A stretch of 11,455 nt of DNA from Gammaproteobacteria bacterium (lineage in GTDB: Bacteria; Pseudomonadota; Gammaproteobacteria; Pseudomonadales; Pseudohongiellaceae), in contig JAESUT010000152.1 in the NCBI GenBank assembly GCA_016762995.1, positions 3,199-14,653 on the forward strand. Reading direction: 5' to 3'. A program made the translations under genes and the position numbers. Below are positions 1 to 6,403 of this stretch, piece after piece. The first letter of the stretch is position 1, and the number at the start of each line of letters is the position of its first letter. The notes under the pieces were generated by a model. That model was not told the origin of the DNA. It searched no databases and saw only the letters and a list, made by a program, of their open reading frames with translations.

Positions 1-512
1 CCAATGGTATCTGCTAACGGATGGCCTACACATTTAACGTCAACACCGTGTTGAGTGTACACAGCCGTCTCAAAGGGAAACAAAGTCAGCATTAAATCTA
101 CTGCGCGCTTCACCTTGTGAATTCTTTTCTCTCGATAAGCCCAGAGGCTTGGACTGACATAATGAACAGTCTTAATGTTATTTTGTTTTAGCTCTTCTTC
201 TAATTTCAAATTGAAGACAGGATAATCGATACCGATAAAGACAAGTGGACGCCTCTTGGCGAAAAACTCTCTGAGGCGCTTCTTCAATGCAAAAAGTTCT
301 GGCAATCTACCCAGCGGCTCTACGAAGCCCATTACCGAGATTCGTTCCATATCTGCAAACGAATTAAATCCGAGAGCAATCATATCGGGGCCGCCAACAC
401 CCATAAACTCCGCATCTGGGTAAATCTCACGCAAGGCGGAAATCAAGCCGGCACCCAGTATGTCTCCGGATTTTTCGCCAGCAACAATTCCGATTAAAGG
501 GGCATTGCTCAT
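1..512 (-). CDS. lpxB: Lipid-A-disaccharide synthase, N-terminal 170 codons (runs off the window)
   Basis: Inner-membrane-associated GT19-family glycosyltransferase. It joins UDP-2,3-diacyl-glucosamine to lipid X to form the beta-1,6 lipid A disaccharide. The visible protein begins MSNAPLIGIVAGEKSGDILG. Family marks seen are the AGEKSGDILGAGL motif (residues 11-23), GVGGPDM (38-44), VMGFVEPLGRLPEL (60-73), FIGIDYPVFN (92-101), VHYVSPSLWAY (116-126) and VGHPLADT (162-169). Asp96 aligns by hand with E. coli Asp98, reported as essential. The family is about 380 residues, so less than half is present; the cut is the window edge, not a break. The ATG at 510-512 is the first in-frame start after an upstream TAA; no good Shine-Dalgarno precedes it. 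It lies 89 nt after lpxA, and translation may depend on its upstream neighbours (inference). Confidence 0.97.
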   Translation of the reverse strand, partial: MSNAPLIGIVAGEKSGDILGAGLISALREIYPDAEFMGVGGPDMIALGFNSFADMERISVMGFVEPLGRLPELFALKKRLREFFAKRRPLVFIGIDYPVFNLKLEEELKQNNIKTVHYVSPSLWAYREKRIHKVKRAVDLMLTLFPFETAVYTQHGVDVKCVGHPLADTI

Positions 513-536
513 AGTTTGGGGTATCGTGATTAGCGG

Positions 537-572
537 CTTCTGTTACTTTTGCTACTTCTGTTACTAAAAGCC
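537..572. repeat. Two direct copies of an 11-bp word at 18-bp period, lpxA-lpxB gap
   Basis: The word CTTCTGTTACT occurs at 537-547 and again at 555-565 (plus-strand reading). The remaining 7 bases of each 18-bp unit differ. It fills the middle of the 89-nt spacer between lpxA and lpxB, 25 nt ahead of the lpxB start. It looks like a decayed tandem duplication; no function is evident. Confidence 0.6.
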
Positions 573-601
573 AGGTGAATGACGCCGCCGAGTCGAAAGA
601 C

Positions 602-1375
602 TTAGCGCTGTATTCCCTTCTTAGAGTTCTCCAGCGAGTCGATAAGAACTTGCAGTGCATCACAACCTTCGCGCAGGGTCTTCAATTCCGCTAAAGCATC
701 CTGAAGGCTGTTGCCACGAAGATAGATGATCTTATATGCAGTACGTATTTGCTTGATGGTTGGCTTATCGAAACCGCGACGCTCCAAACCGATTGTATTA
801 ACTGCTCTAACCTTTGCTGGCTGGCCGCTTACGATCATATAGGCAGGTACGTCGTGACCGACATGTGTCACGCCACCGATCATCGCGTGAGCGCCAATCT
901 TAAGAAATTGATTTACACCGGCATAGCCTCCAAGAATGGCCCAGTCATCAACTTCTACATGACCTGAAATTCCCACATTGTTGGCGAATATCGTGTTGTT
1001 TCCTACCATACAATCGTGAGCGATGTGCACATAGGGCATGAATAGGTTGTCACTACCGACTCGAGTGTACCCGCCGCCAAAGCCTGTGCCGCGGTGAAAA
1101 TTGGAGCCTTCACGTAAAATATTGCGGTCACCAATTTCTAGCCAAGTTTCTTCACCTTCGAATTTCTTGTCCGCGGGATCTTCACCGACGGAGCTAAATT
1201 GAAATATGCGATTGTCTTTGCCGATTTTCGTGTTAGCACGAATCACTACGTGCGAGTCGATGACCGTACCAGATCCAATCTGTACGTTAGGCCCAACAAT
1301 AGTCCAAGGACCAATCGTTACATCGGAATCTATTTCAGCTTTAGGATCGATCCTGGCACTGGAATCAATCGACAT
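602..1375 (-). CDS. lpxA: UDP-N-acetylglucosamine O-acyltransferase
   Basis: First enzyme of lipid A synthesis in the cytoplasm: transfers an (R)-3-hydroxyacyl group from ACP to the 3-OH of UDP-GlcNAc. The product is 257 residues (E. coli 262): a left-handed beta-helix of hexapeptide repeats to about residue 185, then a helical tail containing GLERRGF (196-202). Catalytic His120 in HIAHDC matches E. coli His125; Lys71, His117 and His139 match Lys76, His122 and His144. Asn155 stands where E. coli has His160. Gly168 aligns with E. coli Gly173, a residue associated with long (C14) acyl choice. An upstream in-frame GTG at 1391-1393 would add six residues, but the ATG at 1373-1375 is preferred: it follows an AGGAGG and gives the usual N-terminus ([11 protein letters not shown]). 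It overlaps the end of fabZ by 11 nt. Confidence 0.97.
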   Translation of the reverse strand: MSIDSSARIDPKAEIDSDVTIGPWTIVGPNVQIGSGTVIDSHVVIRANTKIGKDNRIFQFSSVGEDPADKKFEGEETWLEIGDRNILREGSNFHRGTGFGGGYTRVGSDNLFMPYVHIAHDCMVGNNTIFANNVGISGHVEVDDWAILGGYAGVNQFLKIGAHAMIGGVTHVGHDVPAYMIVSGQPAKVRAVNTIGLERRGFDKPTIKQIRTAYKIIYLRGNSLQDALAELKTLREGCDALQVLIDSLENSKKGIQR

Positions 1376-1814
1376 CCACCCTCCTCTCCGCACACAATAT
1401 GGTCATTGTTCCTACTAACTCTTCGCCCACTGAGGCGCGACAGGCAAATTTATAGATACCACGCCTATTGGTAACGATTTCGGCCGCTAGGGTAAGACAG
1501 TCGCCTGGCACTACCGGTCGTCGTAAGCGCACATTATCGGCACCGACAAAATAATAGAGGTAGCCATCCTTAGGTTTCTTTTCCTGGCTTTTGAAGCCCA
1601 ACACGCCAGCTGCCTGTGCCAACGCCTCAATGATGAGTACCCCTGGCATAATTGGCTGACCTGGGAAATGGCCGTCGAAAAAAGGCTCGTTCACGGTAAC
1701 ATTCTTGTAAGCCACAATAGACTTACCAAGGTCCATTTCAACTACTCTATCCACCAGCAGGAAGGGGTAGCGTTGAGGGAGGTACTCTTTAATGTCTTCG
1801 ATGCTCATTAACAT
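1365..1814 (-). CDS. fabZ: 3-hydroxyacyl-[acyl-carrier-protein] dehydratase FabZ
   Basis: Hot-dog-fold dehydratase of type II fatty acid synthesis: removes water from (R)-3-hydroxyacyl-ACP to give trans-2-enoyl-ACP, competing with LpxA and LpxD for the same substrate. 149 residues (E. coli 151). Seen are [13 protein letters not shown] (12-24), [19 protein letters not shown] (42-60) with catalytic His49, Glu63 in [10 protein letters not shown] (61-70), and RRPVVPGD. The ATG at 1812-1814 is chosen; a weak AGAG lies about 8 nt before it. A second ATG at 1806-1808 would remove only two residues and cannot be excluded. The 3' end, including its stop, overlaps the lpxA start by 11 nt and carries the lpxA ribosome-binding site, so translational coupling is likely (inference). 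The 101-nt gap upstream, after lpxD, contains overlapping inverted repeats. Confidence 0.97.
   Translation of the reverse strand: MLMSIEDIKEYLPQRYPFLLVDRVVEMDLGKSIVAYKNVTVNEPFFDGHFPGQPIMPGVLIIEALAQAAGVLGFKSQEKKPKDGYLYYFVGADNVRLRRPVVPGDCLTLAAEIVTNRRGIYKFACRASVGEELVGTMTILCAERRVDVD
1380..1385 (-). promoter_or_regulatory. Ribosome-binding site of lpxA inside the fabZ 3' end
   Basis: AGGAGG on the minus strand lies 4 nt before the lpxA ATG (1373-1375). It is the strongest Shine-Dalgarno match in the lipid A part of the window. It decides the lpxA start against the GTG six codons upstream. The spacing is somewhat short, but the site sits within a longer purine run (GAGAGGAGG). Confidence 0.75.
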
Positions 1815-1870
1815 GTGCAGTTCTCTAGTCAGCCTTGTGCGCGGATCAATGCGCGCAGGGTTTATTGTAA

Positions 1871-1894
1871 TTTCAGTGGCTTCTGAAACGAAGC
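1871..1894 (-). repeat. Two overlapping inverted repeats in the lpxD-fabZ gap
   Basis: Repeat one is TTTCAG at 1871-1876 with CTGAAA at 1883-1888 (6-nt loop). Repeat two is GCTTC at 1879-1883 with GAAGC at 1890-1894 (6-nt loop). They share bases 1879-1888, so the two hairpins could not form together in the mRNA. No T-run follows on the minus strand, so neither is an obvious terminator. They lie about 57-80 nt before the fabZ start. A regulatory role is only inferred. Confidence 0.5.
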
Positions 1895-1915
1895 TCTAGT
1901 TTAGATCCTATCGAC

Positions 1916-2947
1916 CTACTTCTTATCGGTTGAATTCTCAATTTCTTTTAGTCTCTTAGCAATACTATCTAGCTGCTGAAACCGAAGCGCATTGCGCTTC
2001 CACTGCGAGGTCTTCGCTTGAATTGTACCAGTAGAGTACATACCCGGCTCCAGAATCGGCTGACTCACCAGCGACATGGCGCTCACCTGCACCTTATCAG
2101 CAATAGTTATATGGCCTACAACACCCGACCCCCCGCCCATGATACAGAATTTTCCTATTGTTACGCTGCCCGCAATGCCAGCGCAGCCGCAGATAATAGT
2201 GTGTTCACCGATTTTACAGTTATGGCCGATTTGGACCTGATTATCGATCTTTACGCCGTTGCCGATCTCAGTGTCCTCAAGGGCACCCCGATCTATCGTG
2301 CTACCCGCACCGATCTCAACGTCATCGCCTATTTTAACAGCGCCGAGTTGGTGGATTTTAACAGACTTGCCGCCATCGAATGCAAAACCAAAGCCATCAG
2401 CACCGATAACCGAACCAGAATGAATTTCTACGTTTTTTCCCAAGACGACACGGTGGTAGAGCGTTACGTTGCTATGTAGTTTACAAGCATTACCTAGACT
2501 CACACCCTCGCCGACATAACAGCCCGCACCAACAACGACATCGTCACCCAAGGATACATTGGCTGCTATTACGGCATTTGCAGCGATACTGACGTTGCTG
2601 CCGACAACGGCAGACGCGTCTACGCTAGCGGAGTCATGGATGCCCGTCGGGGGCGTGGGTGAATTATCGAATAACGCAGTAGCTTTTGCGAAGGAGACAT
2701 AGGGGGTCCGCGTCACAAGCTTGTTGCCTGGGCAGCTATCTAGAAATTTTTCATCGATGAGTATCGCAGATGCCTGGCTACTCTTCAGCTGGCTGGCATA
2801 GGAAGGATTGCTGAGGAAGCTCAGCTGGCCAGGCTTGGCATTCTGGAGAGTAGCCAAGCCTGTTATTTCGCACTGGCCATCGCCAGTTAATTTGGCGTCC
2901 AGCAATTCGGCCAACTCCGCCAATGTGTATCTTGTTTTATGTGTCAC
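1916..2947 (-). CDS. lpxD: UDP-3-O-acylglucosamine N-acyltransferase
   Basis: Third lipid A enzyme: N-acylates UDP-3-O-acyl-glucosamine with (R)-3-hydroxyacyl-ACP in the cytoplasm. 343 residues (E. coli 341). An N-terminal uridine-binding domain (about 1-100, with PGQLSFLSNPSY at 39-50) is followed by a left-handed beta-helix of hexapeptide repeats (about 104-300) and a C-terminal helix (about 315-340). IGADGFGFAF is at 181-190. Catalytic His242 in VQIGHNCKIG matches E. coli His239. By hand alignment Gly272 and Leu293 fall at E. coli Gly269 and Met290, positions linked to acyl chain choice. The start is GTG (2945-2947): an in-frame TAG lies three codons upstream and no ATG is available near the N-terminus. 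The Shine-Dalgarno is poor. It follows skp by 29 nt. Confidence 0.97.
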   Translation of the reverse strand: MTHKTRYTLAELAELLDAKLTGDGQCEITGLATLQNAKPGQLSFLSNPSYASQLKSSQASAILIDEKFLDSCPGNKLVTRTPYVSFAKATALFDNSPTPPTGIHDSASVDASAVVGSNVSIAANAVIAANVSLGDDVVVGAGCYVGEGVSLGNACKLHSNVTLYHRVVLGKNVEIHSGSVIGADGFGFAFDGGKSVKIHQLGAVKIGDDVEIGAGSTIDRGALEDTEIGNGVKIDNQVQIGHNCKIGEHTIICGCAGIAGSVTIGKFCIMGGGSGVVGHITIADKVQVSAMSLVSQPILEPGMYSTGTIQAKTSQWKRNALRFQQLDSIAKRLKEIENSTDKK

Positions 2948-2976
2948 CTGACACTAACCCAATAACAAGGCTTCCT

Positions 2977-3498
2977 TTATTGCTCAGTCTGCGAGTTTTC
3001 ATTCAGTTTTGCAGTCACCTTCGCGGTAATATCCAGCACCGGAGCAAAGTAAGGCGCTGTATCTGAATTGAGAATCAGATCGTAACCGCCCTCTGCGACT
3101 ACATCGGTAACAGCTTCAGCAAGATCGCCTTGCATGCTTTCAAGAAACTGCTGATTCTTTGCCTGAAGTGCTGATTGCACTCTTTCTTGTATCAGCTGTA
3201 GCTGAACTTGCAAGTCTTGAGCATTAGCATTCATACGACTAATTTCTTGCTCGCTCATAACAGCTTCGTTCTGTTGAAATTCTTCACGCAACGCATTTAG
3301 CTGATCAGTAAGTTCTTGAGCTCTCACCTCGTCGAGGTTAAATTCCTGCTCCAATTCCTCTTGCACGACACGAGCCGCATCTGAATTAAACAATGCCTGC
3401 AATGCATTCAGCACACCTATCTTGGCACCCTGAGCAACAGCACCTTGGGACACCAGCACCAAACTCAAACAGATAATTAGACTCTTAAACATTTTCAC
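2977..3498 (-). CDS. skp: Periplasmic outer-membrane-protein chaperone Skp/OmpH
   Basis: Holds unfolded outer-membrane proteins in the periplasm on the way to BamA. Starting at GTG 3496-3498 it has 173 residues (E. coli 161). A signal peptide (MKMFKSLIICLSLVLVSQG, then AVA before the likely cleavage site, about residue 23) leads into a short beta strand (AKIGVLN). A long Gln/Glu-rich helical stretch follows that would form the coiled-coil tentacles. The typical C-terminal core is GGYDLILNSDTAPYFAP and DITAKV. The GTG is preferred because GGAG lies 7 nt before it. The ATG two codons later (3490-3492) is too far from that site at 13 nt, and the first ATG at 3532-3534 would place 12 polar residues before the signal peptide. 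I count 26 acidic and 9 basic residues in the mature protein, unlike basic E. coli Skp. Confidence 0.93.
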   Translation of the reverse strand: MKMFKSLIICLSLVLVSQGAVAQGAKIGVLNALQALFNSDAARVVQEELEQEFNLDEVRAQELTDQLNALREEFQQNEAVMSEQEISRMNANAQDLQVQLQLIQERVQSALQAKNQQFLESMQGDLAEAVTDVVAEGGYDLILNSDTAPYFAPVLDITAKVTAKLNENSQTEQ

Positions 3499-3505
3499 GG
3501 TATAT

Positions 3506-3509
3506 CTCC
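3506..3509 (-). promoter_or_regulatory. Ribosome-binding site that decides the skp start
   Basis: GGAG on the minus strand, 7 nt before the GTG at 3496-3498. This spacing fits the GTG better than the ATG six bases further on. Both starts leave a normal signal peptide, so the choice changes only two residues. Confidence 0.6.
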
Positions 3510-3526
3510 AATTCTTACAAACACTA

Positions 3527-3542
3527 TTGAGCATACGCTCAA
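3527..3542 (-). repeat. Perfect 6-bp inverted repeat ahead of skp
   Basis: TTGAGC (3527-3532) and GCTCAA (3537-3542) are separated by 4 nt. The hairpin would sit in the skp leader about 29 nt before the GTG start, just upstream of the ribosome-binding site. No T-run follows, so it is not a typical terminator. Confidence 0.55.
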
Positions 3543-3578
3543 CTAATCATTTATTACTAAACACTACACAATGTACTA

Positions 3579-3597
3579 AGGCATCTAAAACATGCCT
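3579..3597 (-). repeat. Perfect 6-bp inverted repeat in the bamA-skp gap
   Basis: AGGCAT (3579-3584) and ATGCCT (3592-3597) flank a 7-nt loop. It lies in the middle of the 182-nt bamA-skp spacer, the longest non-coding stretch here. The GTAC words flanking it could extend the pairing imperfectly. No clear T-run follows on the minus strand. I see no convincing sigma-70 or sigma-E promoter in the same spacer. Confidence 0.5.
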
Positions 3598-3680
3598 CTG
3601 CCTCATGTACTGATTCTTGCAACGCTAGGCCTTGACTGCTTGAGTTCTGGTGTACGGCGAACTCTTCAATTCAAAACCAT

Positions 3681-6356
3681 CTAAAAACCATTTCCAACGG
3701 TGAAGTCAAAACTCTTCGTATCATCGTCGTCTTTACCGAATGGTGCCGCCACATAGAATGTTAGCGGGCCAAATGGCGACAAATAAGTAACACTAATCCC
3801 TGCAGAGTATCTAATTTCACCCAGATCGAAATCTGTACAATTATTAAGAAGTGTCTGCCGTTCCGTACAATGCGACGAAAACACATTGCCTGCATCAATA
3901 AAGAAAGCAGATCTAACTCGATTTGAAGCATCCATAAACGGAATAGGGAATAATAGCTCCAACGTCGCGGTGGCCAGTATATTACCACCAAAACTGTCAA
4001 AATCCTTATCTAGAAAGAAACTTTGTACTGCTAGGCCGATTTCCTGATTACCGTCTGCATCTAGCACCGGTTGGCCGCTATCGTCAAAAAGACCGGTTGT
4101 CGTATAGCCTACATCTCGGTTAAGACCTACCGCGGAACCATCCTCTCTGAGCAGGATTTCGCCGTTTTCATCACGCTCTAGTGTTAGCCCGAAATCGGTT
4201 AAATACCTAGCTCCAGGTGTACTGCGCGGCCCTAAGCTATTCTCTTCAAATCCACGCACGATACCGTTCGAGTTTAGACCACCTGCAAAGTAGTTATTAA
4301 AGAAGGGCATCTGTTCGGTATCGCCATATCCGATGCCATATCCTAGATTTGTTCGCAAACCTACAACCCAACGCTGATCCTGAGAAAGCGGCCAGTACAT
4401 CTCATTGTTGTAGTTGATCCTCGCATATTGCAGGTCACTACCGGGCACTGTGACCTCCAAGCCAACACTGTGAAGCGCGCCATCTGTGGCCATCTGCCCA
4501 CGATTCAGGGTGTTACGAAACCAGTTTCCTGTAAGCGTAAAGTTATCGAAGGTGTCACCAAATTTATCAACGAAGCCTTGATCTATATTCGTCTGGAGTT
4601 GCAGTGGACTTAGCGTAGACACATCGCCTAATACCGCATCCGTAACCGGGCCGTCAAAAACATTGCCATTGGCGGGCGTAATCACAAACTTATCCACGCC
4701 ATTGAAGAAAGTAGGACTGGAAACTATTTCTTGCACAGAGCCAAGTCCCGCACTCAACTCTGTGTGCGTGTATCCAAGATCAAACCCCAACAATGAGATC
4801 TCACTCAACGGATAACTGAAACTCAAGGAGCCTCCGAAGGAAGAAGTATTGAAATCAGATACGTTGAAGGGCGACTCGATCTTCTGAGCAAATAGATTAA
4901 ACCCCCTGCTCACCCCGTCAGGCGTAAAATACGGATCCTGATACTGAAAATTTAGACCAGTCTGAAAGCGGCTCTTGTTGATACCAATACCTAAGGTCTT
5001 TCCAGTGCCCAGAAAATTTTGTGCCTGCAAACTAGAGCTAATGAAGAAGTTGCCGCCTCCACCGGTGCCAACCTGAAAGCTGATAGCTCCAAAGTTTTGC
5101 TCCAGAACGTCATAGTTGACATCGATCTGATCTTCCGTGCCTGCCACCTCTAGCGTATCTACTTCGACGGTTTCGAAGTAACCGAGTCGTTGCAAGCGAA
5201 TTTTTGATTGCTCAATCTGTAGGCTTGATGCCGGAGCAGACTCCAACTGTCGCATTTCTCTTCGTAGTACATCATCGGCAGTCGAGATATTGCCTGCGAA
5301 GTTAATTCGATTTACATAGGTCCGATTGCCCGGTTCAATGAAGAATGTTACATCGACGGTCTCATCTTCCTCGTTGACCTCGGGTATACCCGTGGCTTCA
5401 GCAAAGGCATAGCCTAAGTTGCCAAGAAACTGCACCATGATTTCTTCAGTTCCCGTGACCAGTCCCTGCGAATAGATCTGCCCCGGACGGACGAATACCG
5501 CGGCCCTCAAAAGAGACTCTGCATCGACTAAATCGCCGGCGAGATCAACCTCGTTAATAGTAAACAGGTCACCCTCAGTCAGGTTAATAGTGATATAGAC
5601 TTCTTTGCGATTTGGAGTGATAGAGATAGGTGTGGAATCGATATTGAATTCTACGAAGCCGTTATCGAGGTAGAAAGATTCTAGGCGCTCTAGGTCGCCG
5701 GAAAACTGTTCACGCGAATAGCGATCCTTACGGCTTAGTAACATGTACCAAGACTTGGTACCTAGCTCGAACAGACCAAGCAAGTCTTCCTCGGAGAAAG
5801 CTTCATTGCCTACAATATTGATGTGACGTATACGTGATTCTTCGCCCTCATTGATGTTCAGGCTGATACTTACACGGTTCCTCGGCAGCTCTTCTACCTC
5901 GATGTCCACTGCTGCACCGTAGCGGCCACGAGACGAGTACACGTCCTGTATTCCTTGGCGGATTACTTCTAACGCAGCGCGAGTGAAAATTTGACCCTCG
6001 GCAATATCTGCCGTCGCCATGTTCTCGATAATATCTTCAGTCTCTAGAACGCTATTTCCCTCGATGGTAATTTCGGCCACCGAGGGTCTCTCCAAAACCG
6101 TAATAATAAGCACATTGCCTTCGCGCGCCACTTCAATCTCATCGAAATATTCAGACTGCGAAAGTTCCCGAATGATTTGCGCAGAGATGCTGGGCGTAAC
6201 TTCATCGCCTATGCCTACGGGTAATAGGTTGTAAATTATTCCGGGCGAAATTCGTTGATAGCCATCGACGATAATGTCGGCTATTACAAAATCCTGAGCG
6301 TTGAGGGACTTGGAAATTCCAAAAGCCACCAACAAACAAAAAAGTAGTCTTTTCAT
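3681..6356 (-). CDS. bamA: Outer membrane protein assembly factor BamA
   Basis: Central Omp85 subunit of the BAM complex, which folds and inserts beta-barrel proteins into the outer membrane. 891 residues (E. coli 810). Signal peptide MKRLLFCLLVAFGISKSLNA is cleaved before Gln21. Five POTRA domains follow (about 21-91, 92-172, 175-263, 266-344, 347-420), then a 16-strand barrel ending in FTVGNGF with a terminal Phe, the usual barrel C-terminus. The conserved loop-6 motif VRGF (700-703) is followed by ENSLGPR. The extra length sits in two surface loops, about 535-605 (loop 3) and 711-789 (loop 6). The mature protein has only two cysteines, 830 and 840, in loop 7. The ATG at 6354-6356 gives a clean signal peptide, but the Shine-Dalgarno is weak and a 4-codon reading frame ends across the start. 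rseP lies 78 nt upstream. Confidence 0.98.
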   Translation of the reverse strand: MKRLLFCLLVAFGISKSLNAQDFVIADIIVDGYQRISPGIIYNLLPVGIGDEVTPSISAQIIRELSQSEYFDEIEVAREGNVLIITVLERPSVAEITIEGNSVLETEDIIENMATADIAEGQIFTRAALEVIRQGIQDVYSSRGRYGAAVDIEVEELPRNRVSISLNINEGEESRIRHINIVGNEAFSEEDLLGLFELGTKSWYMLLSRKDRYSREQFSGDLERLESFYLDNGFVEFNIDSTPISITPNRKEVYITINLTEGDLFTINEVDLAGDLVDAESLLRAAVFVRPGQIYSQGLVTGTEEIMVQFLGNLGYAFAEATGIPEVNEEDETVDVTFFIEPGNRTYVNRINFAGNISTADDVLRREMRQLESAPASSLQIEQSKIRLQRLGYFETVEVDTLEVAGTEDQIDVNYDVLEQNFGAISFQVGTGGGGNFFISSSLQAQNFLGTGKTLGIGINKSRFQTGLNFQYQDPYFTPDGVSRGFNLFAQKIESPFNVSDFNTSSFGGSLSFSYPLSEISLLGFDLGYTHTELSAGLGSVQEIVSSPTFFNGVDKFVITPANGNVFDGPVTDAVLGDVSTLSPLQLQTNIDQGFVDKFGDTFDNFTLTGNWFRNTLNRGQMATDGALHSVGLEVTVPGSDLQYARINYNNEMYWPLSQDQRWVVGLRTNLGYGIGYGDTEQMPFFNNYFAGGLNSNGIVRGFEENSLGPRSTPGARYLTDFGLTLERDENGEILLREDGSAVGLNRDVGYTTTGLFDDSGQPVLDADGNQEIGLAVQSFFLDKDFDSFGGNILATATLELLFPIPFMDASNRVRSAFFIDAGNVFSSHCTERQTLLNNCTDFDLGEIRYSAGISVTYLSPFGPLTFYVAAPFGKDDDDTKSFDFTVGNGF

Positions 6357-6367
6357 TTGCGCTGCAT
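6353..6367 (-). other. Four-codon reading frame ending across the bamA start
   Basis: On the minus strand ATG CAG CGC AAA TGA runs from 6367 to 6353. Its TGA overlaps the bamA ATG as ATGA. It could let ribosomes terminate and restart on bamA, which lacks a good Shine-Dalgarno. A GAG two bases before this ATG is too close to be a normal ribosome-binding site. Chance occurrence is quite possible. Confidence 0.25.
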
Positions 6368-6403
6368 TCTCAATTTATTGTGTTACTTGGCGGCGAGTTA
6401 CTT

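Noticed and set aside
565..604. Possible small hairpin (AGTC-GAAA-GACT on the plus strand) at the lpxA stop
   Set aside because: Only four base pairs and no T-run; too weak to call a terminator.
427..663. Open frame of 78 codons on the minus strand across the lpxA-lpxB junction
   Set aside because: Overlaps both lpxA and lpxB in another frame; Cys/Arg-rich product with no family resemblance.
2018..2479. Open frame of 153 codons on the plus strand opposite lpxD
   Set aside because: It lies wholly opposite a well-supported lpxD, has no recognisable domain, and arises from the regular hexapeptide-repeat codon pattern.
3761..4000. Open frame of 79 codons on the minus strand inside bamA
   Set aside because: Alternative frame of the barrel region; amphipathic strand codons read in a shifted frame give hydrophobic nonsense.
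6100..6180. Sigma-E-like GGAACTT on the minus strand inside bamA
   Set aside because: The only matching -10-like TCTGA is 6 nt away instead of about 16, and the bases encode a conserved POTRA stretch (RELSQSEYF).
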